The notes under the pieces: model-generated
Told to the model about the DNA's origin: nothing
Seen by the model: only the letters and a program-made list of their open reading frames with translations
Databases searched by the model: none
Position numbers and translations under genes: made by a program
Assembly: GCA_965242595.1 (NCBI GenBank)
Contig: OZ251464.1
Location: forward strand, 2,232,001-2,296,000
DNA from: SP197 sp965242595
Lineage (GTDB): Bacteria; Pseudomonadota; Alphaproteobacteria; SP197
Reading direction: 5' to 3'
Length of the DNA stretch: 64,000 bases
Shown: in pieces, positions 24,440 through 31,965 of the stretch
How the letters are laid out: the number at the start of each line of letters is the position of its first letter
Position numbering within the stretch: position 1 is the stretch's first letter

Positions 24440-25291
24440 ATGCCAGAGGCCGGGCGGGCGCCCCAGGGCGCGATGTTGACATTCTGGGGCGTGCGCCGCG
24501 GCATCGCCGCGCCGGGGGCGGCCACGGCCGTCTTCGGCGGCAACTCGCTCTGCGCGGCGATTGAATTTCCGGGGGAATTTCCGGGCGGGCGGGGGGCGCG
24601 GCGTCCTGTGCGCCATGTGGCGATCCTCGATGGCGGCACCGGGCTGCGGCCCCTGGGCGCCCATCTGGCCGCCGGCGGCCCGGTGGCCTGCGATCTGCTG
24701 TTCTCCCGCCCCGGCTTCGACCGCATCTGCGGCCTGCCCTTCTTCGCCGCCGCCTTCGATGCCGCCAACCGCATCGCCTTCCACGGCGCCCGCCAGAGCG
24801 GGGCGGGGGGCGCGGGCGGCATCCGAACCGTGCTGACCCGCCTGATGGCCGATCCGGTCTTCCCCGTCCCCATCGCCATGTTCCAGGCCAGCGCCCGCTT
24901 TCACGACCTGGCGCCGGGCGCGAAGGCGGCGCTGTTCGCCGCCAGAACCGCGGCAGCCCTGCCCCTGGCCGGCGCCAGCACCGCCTGGCGGCTGGAGGTG
25001 GCGGGCCAAACGCTGGTCTATGCCGCCGCGCCCGCCCCGCAGGACAGCGCCCGCCTGGCCGCCTTCGCCCGCGGCTGCGACCTCCTGGTGCTGGGCGCGG
25101 CAGGCGAGCGGGGCGACGCCTTCGCCGCCAGCGTCGCCCGCCGCGCCGGGGCGGCCATGACCGTCGTCACCGGCCACGCCCCGGAGGAGGACGACGCCCA
25201 ACTGCGCCGCCGCGACCGAACCCTGCAAAGGCGCCCACCCCCCACCCGCCTCGCCCGCGAAGGCATGACGATTCCGCTGACGGCCCGTTGA
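24440..25291 (+). CDS. Metallo-beta-lactamase-fold protein lacking the metal-binding motif
   Basis: A 283-residue protein that aligns with metallo-beta-lactamase-fold phosphodiesterase-like hydrolases at the N terminus (MLTFWGVRRGIAAPG, then FGGNSLCAAIEF), at GLPFFAAAFDAANRIAFHGA, and at DPVFPVPIAMF. Where relatives have the zinc site T-H-x-H-x-D-H, this protein reads SRPGFDR directly before ICGLPFF. The histidines and aspartate are gone, so it is unlikely to be a metallo-hydrolase. Downstream metal-ligand positions also look absent. The reading frame is intact, so it may have been kept for a non-catalytic job. Start at 24440 has GGGGA upstream; 24473 (MLTFWGV) is the alternative. The C terminus is arginine-rich. 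Confidence 0.75.
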   Translation: MPEAGRAPQGAMLTFWGVRRGIAAPGAATAVFGGNSLCAAIEFPGEFPGGRGARRPVRHVAILDGGTGLRPLGAHLAAGGPVACDLLFSRPGFDRICGLPFFAAAFDAANRIAFHGARQSGAGGAGGIRTVLTRLMADPVFPVPIAMFQASARFHDLAPGAKAALFAARTAAALPLAGASTAWRLEVAGQTLVYAAAPAPQDSARLAAFARGCDLLVLGAAGERGDAFAASVARRAGAAMTVVTGHAPEEDDAQLRRRDRTLQRRPPPTRLAREGMTIPLTAR

Positions 25292-25341
25292 CGGGCGCCG
25301 GCGGGGCGCCGCCGGGCTGTCACGCGCCGGCCCCAGGGATG

Positions 25342-25463
25342 TCACGTGGGTGTCGTGGGGGTGTCGCAGCCTGTGTCGGCCCGCCTCCATGGCCCCAGGG
25401 CGGCGGACGGGAAGCCACGACAGGCTGCAACACCCCTGTGACACCCGCGTGACACCCACGTGA
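25342..25463. repeat. Large inverted repeat between convergent genes
   Basis: Left arm elements TCACGTGGGTGTC (25342-25354) and GGGGTGTCGCAGCCTG (near 25358-25373) are mirrored on the right by CAGGCTGCAACACCCC (25421-25436) and GACACCCACGTGA (25451-25463). The right side also has a tandem GTGACACCC unit. It lies between the ends of the MBL-like and glycosyltransferase genes, so a bidirectional terminator-like structure is plausible, although no U-tract follows. Confidence 0.65.
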
Positions 25464-25467
25464 CCGG

Positions 25468-26565
25468 TCACAGGCCGGCGAGGGCCAGGATCTCGTCGAT
25501 GCGGCGCGGCCACAGGGCGCGGGCGCCGGCGGTCCGGGCCCGTTCGCCCATGGCGGCCGCCAGGGCGGTATCGTCCAGCAGCCGCGCCAGGGCGGCGGCG
25601 ATCTCTGCCGGGCGCTCGCCATCCACGATCAGCCCGGTTTCGCCATCGACCACCTTTTCCACCACCCCGCCCTTGTTGCCGCAGATCGCCGGCAGCCCGG
25701 CCAGGGCCGCCTCCGAATAGACCATGCCCGAGCCTTCGCGCTGGCCGCCGACCTCGCGCCCCGGCACCAGGAACAGGTCGGCGCTGTGCAGCAGGGCGCT
25801 TTTGCGCCCACCTTCCACCCGCCCGGCGAACAGCACCCGCTCCGCCACCCCGGCCTTGCGCGCGATCCCCTGCAGGCGCGCCAGATCGTGGCCGGCGCCC
25901 GCCACCACATAGCGCAGGGCGGGAAAGCGCGCCTTCAGCGCCGCCACGGCGGCGATGGCGGCATCGATGCCCTTGAACTCGGTCAGGCGCGCCAGGGCCA
26001 CCAGGCGCGGCGAGGCCCCCGCCCACAGGCCCTCCGCCCAGCGCCGGTCGGCCTCCGCAGGCGCGGCCGGCGGCGCGATGGGCGGCGGGACGATGGCGAC
26101 CCGAAGCCCCGGCGGCAGCATGGCGGCGAGGCGGCCATGGGTGTCGCGCGAGATGCAGATCAGCGCCCCGGCCCGGCCCAGGGCGCGGCGGATGCGCCCG
26201 GCCTTGGCCGCATCGGCATATTCGTTGCCATGGGCCCAGGCGACGATGGGGAGGTCCAGCCCCGCGCCCGGCAGCGCCTCCAGACTCTTCCAGCTGTCGG
26301 CATAAAGCGCCCGCACCCCGCCCGCCGCCACCAGGCGCCGGATGCGGAACGCCTTGGCGCGCCGCCGCAGCGGGCGCGGCCCCCAGAACCGGTCCACCCC
26401 ATAGGCCGGCGGCGCCGCCCGGTCGGCGGCCCGGGCCCGCAGGCCGCCATCGGCCAGCACCCGCACCCGGTGGCCGGCCCCGGTAGCGTGAGCGGCAAAG
26501 CCCGCCATCAGGTTTTCGATCCCGCCCAGGCGGGGCGGGAAGGCCTGGGCCGAGACCAGGATCAC
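25468..26565 (-). CDS. Glycosyltransferase, GT4 type
   Basis: About 365 residues with a GT-B fold. N-terminal VSAQAFPPRLGGIENLMAGFA is the usual glycine-rich acceptor-side loop; the C-terminal domain has RLTEFKGIDAAIAA, VAGAGHDLARLQ, and the donor site EGSGMVYSEAALAGLPAICGNKGGVVE. The likely start is GTG at 26565 (VILVSAQ); the open frame continues 30 codons further into the preceding gene. It probably adds a sugar to LPS, capsule or a glycolipid. Clustered with a GT9 and another GT4 enzyme on the same strand. Stop is followed by the large inverted repeat. Confidence 0.85.
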   Translation of the reverse strand: MILVSAQAFPPRLGGIENLMAGFAAHATGAGHRVRVLADGGLRARAADRAAPPAYGVDRFWGPRPLRRRAKAFRIRRLVAAGGVRALYADSWKSLEALPGAGLDLPIVAWAHGNEYADAAKAGRIRRALGRAGALICISRDTHGRLAAMLPPGLRVAIVPPPIAPPAAPAEADRRWAEGLWAGASPRLVALARLTEFKGIDAAIAAVAALKARFPALRYVVAGAGHDLARLQGIARKAGVAERVLFAGRVEGGRKSALLHSADLFLVPGREVGGQREGSGMVYSEAALAGLPAICGNKGGVVEKVVDGETGLIVDGERPAEIAAALARLLDDTALAAAMGERARTAGARALWPRRIDEILALAGL

Positions 26566-26611
26566 GGCACAGCGCCCCAGGATGGCGCGTCCCCTGCCGG
26601 GCGCGCGCAGC

Positions 26612-27538
26612 TCATGTCCGCTCCAGCAGGGCGCGGGCGGCCGCTTCGGCGGCATCCACCGTCAGCCTCGCCATCGCCGCGCTCCCGGCGGACAGGTCGC
26701 CACCGGCCCCCCCGGCGGCGGCGATATGGGCGCTGCGCGGCCCCCAGGGGGCGTAATGTTCCGGGCGGCTGGGGCCGAACAGGCCCAGAGTCGGCGCCCC
26801 GGCGGCGGCGGCCAGATGCATCGCCCCGCTGTCGTTGGCGATCGCCAGGCGGCAGCGGCGCAGCATTTCGGCCACGGTCAGCAGATGGCCCCGCCCCACC
26901 AGATCGACGGTCCGTTCGGGGGGCAGGGCGGCCAGCACCGGCGCCGCCCGCGCCCGTTCGCCGGGGGCGGCGAACACGGCGATGCGCCCGCCCGCCAGCG
27001 GCCCGCCCTCCCCGGTCAGGCGCCGCGCCAGGACGGCGAAGCGCTCCGCCGGCCAGGTCTTGCCCTGCCAGCCGGCGATGGGCGCCAGCCCCAGCACCGG
27101 CCCCCCCGGCGGCAGCAGGCGGCGCGCCTCGGCCGCGTGGCGCCGGTCGCTCCAGATGCGGGGCGCCGGTGGGGGCTGGCAGCCGAACCAGGCCGCCAGG
27201 CTTTCCACCCGATGGCCGGGGCCGGCCTTGAACATGGTCCGGCGCTGGCGGCTGGCGAGCAGGAAGGAGACCGGCGAGGCGCGCAGATCGACGATCCGGT
27301 CCCAGCGCCTGGCCATGGTGCGGCGCCACAGCCGCCACCAATGGCCGCCCCAGGGCCGCTTTTCCAGGCGGATCACCCGCTCCAGCCCCGGCAGGCAGGC
27401 GAACAGCTCCGCCGCCACCGGGCCGCAGGCCACGGTGGTGGCAACGCCGCCGCCGGCCACCAGATGGCCCAGCAAGCCGGTGGAAAGCACGGCATCGCCC
27501 AGGCGGGTGTTGGTGATGAACAGCAGGCGGCGGGTCAT
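26612..27538 (-). CDS. Glycosyltransferase family 9 (heptosyltransferase-like)
   Basis: A 308-residue GT9 protein related to WaaC/WaaF/WaaQ heptosyltransferases. Visible: the N-terminal LLFITNTRLGDAVLSTGLLGHL, the DLRASPVSFLL strand, LGLAPIAGWQGKTWPAERFAVLARRL, and the donor-site segment IANDSGAMHLAAAAGAPTLGLFGPSRPEHYAPWG, the family hallmark. It should act on the cytoplasmic face in assembly of the LPS core or a related glycolipid. The ATG at 27538 has no strong ribosome binding site and follows the previous stop by 18 bases, so translation may depend on the upstream gene. Confidence 0.9.
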   Translation of the reverse strand: MTRRLLFITNTRLGDAVLSTGLLGHLVAGGGVATTVACGPVAAELFACLPGLERVIRLEKRPWGGHWWRLWRRTMARRWDRIVDLRASPVSFLLASRQRRTMFKAGPGHRVESLAAWFGCQPPPAPRIWSDRRHAAEARRLLPPGGPVLGLAPIAGWQGKTWPAERFAVLARRLTGEGGPLAGGRIAVFAAPGERARAAPVLAALPPERTVDLVGRGHLLTVAEMLRRCRLAIANDSGAMHLAAAAGAPTLGLFGPSRPEHYAPWGPRSAHIAAAGGAGGDLSAGSAAMARLTVDAAEAAARALLERT

Positions 27539-27556
27539 GTCGGGCGGGCGGCGCTC

Positions 27557-28576
27557 TCAGCCGGCCAGGGCTTCGAAATCGGCCGCCGCGTCGTCCCAGC
27601 TGCGCCCGCGCTGCATATCGCGGGCGTCCTTGGCGCGCCCGCGATAGACGATGTCCTCCTTCAGGCACAGCACGGCGCAATTGGCGAGGGCCTCGTCGTC
27701 GCCGGCCAGAAAGCCGCTGCGGCTGTCCACCACCCGCTCGGCCGCGGCGCCGCCGCGCCGGGTGACGCCGGGGCAGCCGGCGGCCTGGGATTCGGCCAGG
27801 GTCATGGCATAGCTTTCGCGCGCCGCGCCGGGGTGGAGATGGACGCGGGCGCGGCGCCAGGCTTCGGCCATATCGGCATCGGGCAGCGGGCGGCGGATGA
27901 CCACCCCCCGGTCGGCGGCGGCCTCGGCGCGGCGAAACACCGGCATGGCCGCGCCATCGATAACCCGGCCCGCCGCCGCCGCCGCCAGCAGACCGGAAAA
28001 CAGGTGCAGCTCGGCCCCGGCCACCAGCGGCGCGATGCGCTCGCACCACAGGGCGATCAGCCGCTCCAGCCCGGCGCGGGGATGGAGGGTGACGCCTGCG
28101 CGCGGCGGCCAGTAGCCGCAGGGCGGCTGGCAGGCCAGATAGGGCGGCGCCACCCCGGGTTCGATGACGACGGCACGCCGGTCGTCCTGGGGCCAGGTGG
28201 CGCGATGGGCCGCGCCCATGAACACCAGGCGCGCGTCTTCGCCCCCGGCCAGGGCATCGCCGGCCAGGGAATCGCCAGGAGCGGCGAGCCACAGCGCCCG
28301 GGCCGCGCCGGCCGGCGCCGCATCCAGCAGGCGGGGATGGCGCAGGGCGATGGCGAGATCGACCCGGCCCGGAGGGGCGCCGTCGTCCAGGGGCTGCCAG
28401 GCGACGCCGCGGATGTGGCGCCGCCCCAGGCAGCGGTTCATCGCCCGCACCTCGTGGCCGCGCCGGGCCAGGGCCTCGGCCAGATAGACCAGCCCCTTTT
28501 CCGGCCCGCTCATGGCGTCGTGGCGCGGCGTGTAGCCGTCATAGGCGAAGGAATCGTCGAGCAGCAGCACCTGCAT
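27557..28576 (-). CDS. Glycosyltransferase, GT4-like
   Basis: A 339-residue GT-B protein. N-terminal MQVLLLDDSFAYDGYTPRHDAMSG, then GPEKGLVYLAEALARRGHEV is the typical acceptor loop and helix; the C-terminal half has the donor-site stretch HPGAARESYAMTLAESQAAGCPGVTRRGGAAAERVVDSRSGFL. The ATG at 28576 begins only six bases after a TATAAC element with a -35 seventeen bases further up, so its mRNA may be leaderless. First of three same-strand glycosyltransferase genes; sugar and acceptor are unknown. Confidence 0.85.
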   Translation of the reverse strand: MQVLLLDDSFAYDGYTPRHDAMSGPEKGLVYLAEALARRGHEVRAMNRCLGRRHIRGVAWQPLDDGAPPGRVDLAIALRHPRLLDAAPAGAARALWLAAPGDSLAGDALAGGEDARLVFMGAAHRATWPQDDRRAVVIEPGVAPPYLACQPPCGYWPPRAGVTLHPRAGLERLIALWCERIAPLVAGAELHLFSGLLAAAAAGRVIDGAAMPVFRRAEAAADRGVVIRRPLPDADMAEAWRRARVHLHPGAARESYAMTLAESQAAGCPGVTRRGGAAAERVVDSRSGFLAGDDEALANCAVLCLKEDIVYRGRAKDARDMQRGRSWDDAAADFEALAG

Positions 28577-28582
28577 GGCGGC

Positions 28583-28611
28583 GTTATAGGGCGGCGGCGC
28601 CCAATGGCCAA
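28583..28611 (-). promoter_or_regulatory. Promoter of the glycosyltransferase cluster, possibly leaderless
   Basis: Minus strand TTGGCC (28606-28611), 17-base spacer, TATAAC (28583-28588, five of six to consensus). The ATG at 28576 is six bases downstream of the -10, so the normal start of transcription would fall on or next to the A of the start codon. No ribosome binding site fits in between. Confidence 0.55.
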
Positions 28612-28711
28612 GACGGGCAAGGGACGAGCACGATGGACGAGAAGGACGGGGCCTTGCCGGCGGGCGGGCGAGGCGTCATGGTGGGGCTATGGGCTGGGGC
28701 GCGGGAGAATC

Positions 28712-29623
28712 ATGGACGTGACGGGGGGCGTGGCGGGCAAGGCGGGGCTGAAGCGCATCGCGCTCAGCGACCGGGGGGTGCTGACCGTCGCCGGCCCCGA
28801 CAGCCGCGCCTTCATGCAGGGCCTGGTCACCAACGACATCGACAAGGTGGACCGGGCGCGGGCGGTCTATGCCGCCATGCTGACCCCCCAGGGCAAGTTC
28901 CTGTTCGACTTCATCGCCATGGACGACGGCCAGGGCGGCCTGCTGCTGGACGTGGCTGCCGCCAGGCTGGAGGCGCTGGCGCAGCGCCTGACCTTCTACC
29001 GGCTGCGGGCGCGGGTGGAGATCGCCGATGCCAGCGCCGCGCTGGCGGTGACGGCGCTGGTGGGAGATGGCGCCGGGCGGGCCGCCAGGCTGCACGAAGC
29101 CCCCGGCAATGCCCGCCGCCATGGCGAGAGCGCCTGGACCGTGGATCCGCGCCTGGCGGCGCTGGGCGCCCGCTGCCTGCACCCCCGCGCCCGGCCACCG
29201 ACGGCGGCCGTCGCCGAGGGCAGCCTGGACGACTACCACGCCCACCGCATGGCGCTGGCCGTGCCGGAAGGCGGCGTGGATGTGCTGGTGGAGAAATCCT
29301 TCATCCTGGAGAGCAATTTCGAGGAGCTGAACGCGGTCGATTTCGAAAAGGGCTGCTATGTCGGCCAGGAGCTGACCGCGCGCACCAAGTTCCGCGGCAC
29401 CGTCCGCCGCCGCCTGTTCGCCGTCGCCGCCCAAACCCCCCTGCCCCCCCCACCGGCGCCCATCACGGCCGGCGGCGCCACCCTGGGCGAGCTGCGCAGC
29501 GCCCGCGGCACCCGCGGCATCGCCCTGATTCGTACCGACCGCCTGCGCGAAGTGGAAGGTGCAACAGTCCACGCCGGCGAGGTGCCGGTGGTGCCGGTCA
29601 AACCCTCCTGGGCAGCGTTTTAG
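28712..29623 (+). CDS. ygfZ: Folate-binding protein YgfZ (iron-sulfur cluster assembly)
   Basis: A 303-residue GcvT-like protein that helps assemble or repair certain iron-sulfur enzymes using tetrahydrofolate. The defining motif KGCYVGQELTAR is present (K-G-C-x-x-G-Q-E), with the N-terminal ALSDRGVLTVAGPDSRAFMQGLVTNDI and LTPQGKFLFDFIA. ATG at 28712 has GGGAGAA upstream; long upstream frames are shadows of the opposite-strand glycosyltransferases. A proline-rich segment after the motif (about 230-245) is a family-variable linker. It is divergent from the glycosyltransferase operon. Confidence 0.93.
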   Translation: MDVTGGVAGKAGLKRIALSDRGVLTVAGPDSRAFMQGLVTNDIDKVDRARAVYAAMLTPQGKFLFDFIAMDDGQGGLLLDVAAARLEALAQRLTFYRLRARVEIADASAALAVTALVGDGAGRAARLHEAPGNARRHGESAWTVDPRLAALGARCLHPRARPPTAAVAEGSLDDYHAHRMALAVPEGGVDVLVEKSFILESNFEELNAVDFEKGCYVGQELTARTKFRGTVRRRLFAVAAQTPLPPPPAPITAGGATLGELRSARGTRGIALIRTDRLREVEGATVHAGEVPVVPVKPSWAAF

Positions 29624-29667
29624 GGGCGCGGGCGATATCGCCTGTCGCGGGGAGCCTGGACGGTTGA

Positions 29668-30045
29668 CTAACCAGGGCCCCGATCCGCCCCTGCCGGCGC
29701 TGTAGGGCTGGGGTCGGTGTCTGTTCGACGAAGCAATTCCATGAGAGCTTTCGATGTATTGTCAAGTGCTTTTGTTGTCTTTTCACCATTCTTCATGATC
29801 TCTTTCAAAGCTGTCATCATTTCTCTGTGGGTCGCCATTGCTTCCTCGTGACGGCGCTCGTCGGCACGGGAAATCTCTTCAGTTCGTCGATTCATAGCAT
29901 CCGCCCTTCGGTTATTGGAATTGCTCATTGTACGGATTCCATAGAAAATAAGGCCCGCAGTTAACGTGGCCACTCCCACATAAACAACTGTAGCCCATGC
30001 TGTTATTGCCTGATAGCTTAGAGAAGCGATTTCAAACTCGCTCAT
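29668..30045 (-). CDS. MSEFEIA-family membrane protein, diverged copy 6
   Basis: A 125-residue relative of the array at 3-5.6 kb, 24 kb away. It starts MSEFEIASLSYQ, has one membrane helix (WATVVYVGVATLTAGLIFYGI, about residues 17-37), then SNSNNRRADAMNRR, and the shared ADERRHEEAMATHREMM block. The distal tail differs (KNGEKTTKALDNTSKALMELL) but ends in the family pattern LLRRTD followed by a Pro/Ala-rich end. ATG at 30045 has GAGGAAAAG directly upstream. The gene is noticeably lower in GC than flanking DNA. The ends and flanks match those of copy 7, so the two arose by local duplication. Confidence 0.75.
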   Translation of the reverse strand: MSEFEIASLSYQAITAWATVVYVGVATLTAGLIFYGIRTMSNSNNRRADAMNRRTEEISRADERRHEEAMATHREMMTALKEIMKNGEKTTKALDNTSKALMELLRRTDTDPSPTAPAGADRGPG

Positions 30046-30121
30046 CTTTTCCTCACAAATTGTAGATGGTTGCCGGTCATCGCCTTACAGCACGAAATCA
30101 GGGGGTTGACCAACCATGGCC

Positions 30122-30472
30122 CTAATCCGCCCCCGTCGGCGCTGTAGGTCCGGAGTCGGTGCGACCGATCAATGCTTTCAAAGCCGTCATGGATTCTTCA
30201 TGTGTTGCTTTGAGTGCTTCCATCGTTTCTCTGTGAGCCGCCATCGCTTCCTCGTGACGGCGCTCGTCGGCACATCGTTGCTCTTTGGTTTGCTCAACAA
30301 TAGTCTCCGATCTTTTATCGCCTGCTCGCACCATGTCCTTGATGCCCGACCGAAGGATACAGACGATAGCGCCAGCTATGATTGCCGAAACGATCGTAGC
30401 TCCAGCAATGTATTTTTGAACGGTCAAGCTATCTTGTTGCAAAGCCAAAGTGGCAATTTCATATTCGCTCAT
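30122..30472 (-). CDS. MSEFEIA-family membrane protein, diverged copy 7
   Basis: A 116-residue member beginning MSEYEIATLALQ. One membrane helix (YIAGATIVSAIIAGAIVCIL, about 21-40), a basic stretch, then CADERRHEEAMAAHRETMEALK and HEESMTALKALIGRTDSGPTAP. The block RRHEEAMAAHRETM is identical to tail units of the main array, so all seven proteins are one family. ATG at 30472 with GAGGGG upstream; an in-frame GTG three codons earlier is possible. Its upstream region is copy 1 of the HAD-derived mosaic repeat. Function unknown. Confidence 0.75.
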   Translation of the reverse strand: MSEYEIATLALQQDSLTVQKYIAGATIVSAIIAGAIVCILRSGIKDMVRAGDKRSETIVEQTKEQRCADERRHEEAMAAHRETMEALKATHEESMTALKALIGRTDSGPTAPTGAD

Positions 30473-30500
30473 GGGATTCACCCCTCGTGAGGCCGCCGGG

Positions 30501-30796
30501 GCGAAGGCGGGGCCGCAGCGGCCCCGTCCTCTATGAACATCCTCGCATGCCCATGGAACGCGAGGGGAAGATGAATATCCCCAACATGTGTCCGGGAGGA
30601 ACCGGCGTCAAGGGTTTTCCACCACCCGCCCACACCCCCGGTCGCCCAGGGAATCATGCCCCAGGAGAATCATGTCCCAGGAAATTATGCCGGATCGATC
30701 CTTGCCAGCAGAGCGACCGCTTCGGCCCCCACCTCGGCCCCCGTTTCGACCATGGAGGCGACAGTCCAGGTGGCGCGGGCGTCGGAGGGAACCGCC
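30501..30796. repeat. HAD-derived mosaic repeat, copy 1
   Basis: Carries, left to right: stem-loop GGGGCC/GGCCCC (30509-30525); a second stem CCTCGC/GCGAGG (30541-30565); the GTCAAGGGTTTTCCACCACC segment; and a fragment matching the 3' end of the HAD pseudogene (30689-30725 and 30750-30790, minus strand, still readable as EAVALLARIDPA plus a stop). It lies between copy 7 and the NYN gene and contains no intact gene. Confidence 0.75.
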
Positions 30797-30880
30797 GGGG
30801 CGGGCCTGCAACGCGCGCTGGGCAACGCAGAACCGGCGCCGCTGCTCCACCGGCAGCGGCGCGAATCGGGACGAACCAGG

Positions 30881-31441
30881 TCAGCGGGCGATGGCGGCTA
30901 TCGTGGCGGCGTCGATCGTCACCCGCTCATCGACGATCCGGTGGAGTTCCCGGCTGGGTGACGAACGGCCTCGCAACGGGCCGTGGAGAAGCGTCACGAC
31001 CACGCCCTCCGGCTTGACCGCCTCGACGGCGGGAATGGTATCGCTGTCGCCGGTCACGAGCACGATCCGGTCCACACGCTGCTTGACCGCCATGAGGGCC
31101 ATATCGACTCCCAGCATCATATCGACGCGCTTCTGGACGAAGATCGGCCTGCCGTCCGCGGTTCTGCCTTCCAGCTTGAGCTTCCCGAGCCGCACCTGGA
31201 AACGCGGGATATAGTTGAGCGCGTCGATGAAGCGGCGTTTGGCCCCGAAGCGCGCCTGTTCGTCCTGGGTCGGCGGATCCGACTGATAGGGCATGCAATG
31301 ATAGTAATAGGCTCGCAGCAGTTGGTCCGAACCGGCGGCCTTCTGGACCAGCTTCGCCATGTCGATACGGGCGCCGCCATGGTCCCGTTGCAGGACTTTG
31401 TCGAGATAGCCCCCGTCGATATAGATCGCGCATGTTGCCAC
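30881..31441 (-). CDS. NYN-domain (LabA/DUF88-like) putative ribonuclease
   Basis: A 186-residue NYN/PIN-like protein. It has the N-terminal strand AIYIDGGYLDKVL with the first acidic residue, the YYYHCMPYQ strand, the QKRVDMMLGVDMALMAVKQ segment with two aspartates, and LVTGDSDTIPAVEAVK with the last acidic cluster. This is the full NYN metal-site pattern, so metal-dependent RNA cleavage is expected from the family. The start is GTG at 31441 (VATCAIYIDGG); the long upstream in-frame reading translates the mosaic repeats and is rejected. It is enclosed by repeat copies 1 and 2. No partner gene such as an antitoxin is evident. Confidence 0.85.
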   Translation of the reverse strand: MATCAIYIDGGYLDKVLQRDHGGARIDMAKLVQKAAGSDQLLRAYYYHCMPYQSDPPTQDEQARFGAKRRFIDALNYIPRFQVRLGKLKLEGRTADGRPIFVQKRVDMMLGVDMALMAVKQRVDRIVLVTGDSDTIPAVEAVKPEGVVVTLLHGPLRGRSSPSRELHRIVDERVTIDAATIAAIAR

Positions 31442-31462
31442 GGCAGCCCCCGCCCCCCTCCC

Positions 31463-31675
31463 GAACGAAGGCGGGGCCGCAGCGACTGCGGCCCCGTCCT
31501 CTATGAAGATCCTCGCATGCCAATGGAACGCGAGGGGAGGATGAATGTCCACGACGTATATCGGGAAACCACCCCCGTCAAGCCCCTTTTCAACATTTTT
31601 TCGCCACCGCCCGCTTCGGCCCCCACTTCGGTCATGGAGGCGGCGGTCCAGGCGGCGCGGGCGGCGGAAGGGAAC
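31463..31675. repeat. HAD-derived mosaic repeat, copy 2
   Basis: Same order as copy 1 with a better first hairpin: GGGGCCGCAG/CTGCGGCCCC (31473-31495, loop CGA) and CCTCGC/GCGAGG (31511-31535). The HAD 3' fragment is shorter and its reading is altered. Copy 2 covers the region just upstream of the NYN start and is followed directly by copy 3. Confidence 0.75.
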
Positions 31676-31687
31676 CGGAGGCCCCCC

Positions 31688-31965
31688 GAACGAAGGCGGG
31701 GCCGCAGCGGCTGCGGCCCCGTCCTCTATGAAGATCCTCGCATGCCGAAGGAACGCGAGGGGAAGATGAATATCTCCCATATGCGACCCGCAGAAACCGC
31801 CGTCAAGGGCTTTTTCAACACTTTCCCCACCACCCGCCCACACCCCCGGTCGCCCCCAGCGGTCCGCCCCAGGGAATCAGACCGGATCGATCTCCCCCAG
31901 CAGAGCGACCGCTTCGGCCATGGAGGCGACGGTCCAGGTGGCGCGGGCGTCGGAGGGAAGCTGGA
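31688..31965. repeat. HAD-derived mosaic repeat, copy 3 (contains the HAD 3' end)
   Basis: Perfect inverted repeat GGGGCCGCAGC/GCTGCGGCCCC with a one-base loop (31698-31720), then CCTCGC/GCGAGG (31736-31760), then the real 3' end of the HAD pseudogene (from 31877). This is probably the ancestral copy because here the fragment is continuous with the rest of the gene. The first hairpin could terminate HAD transcription, though no U-tract follows. Confidence 0.75.

Noticed and set aside
31442..31843. N-terminal extension of the NYN protein
   Set aside because: It translates hairpin repeats 2 and 3. The GTG at 31441 directly precedes the conserved first strand.
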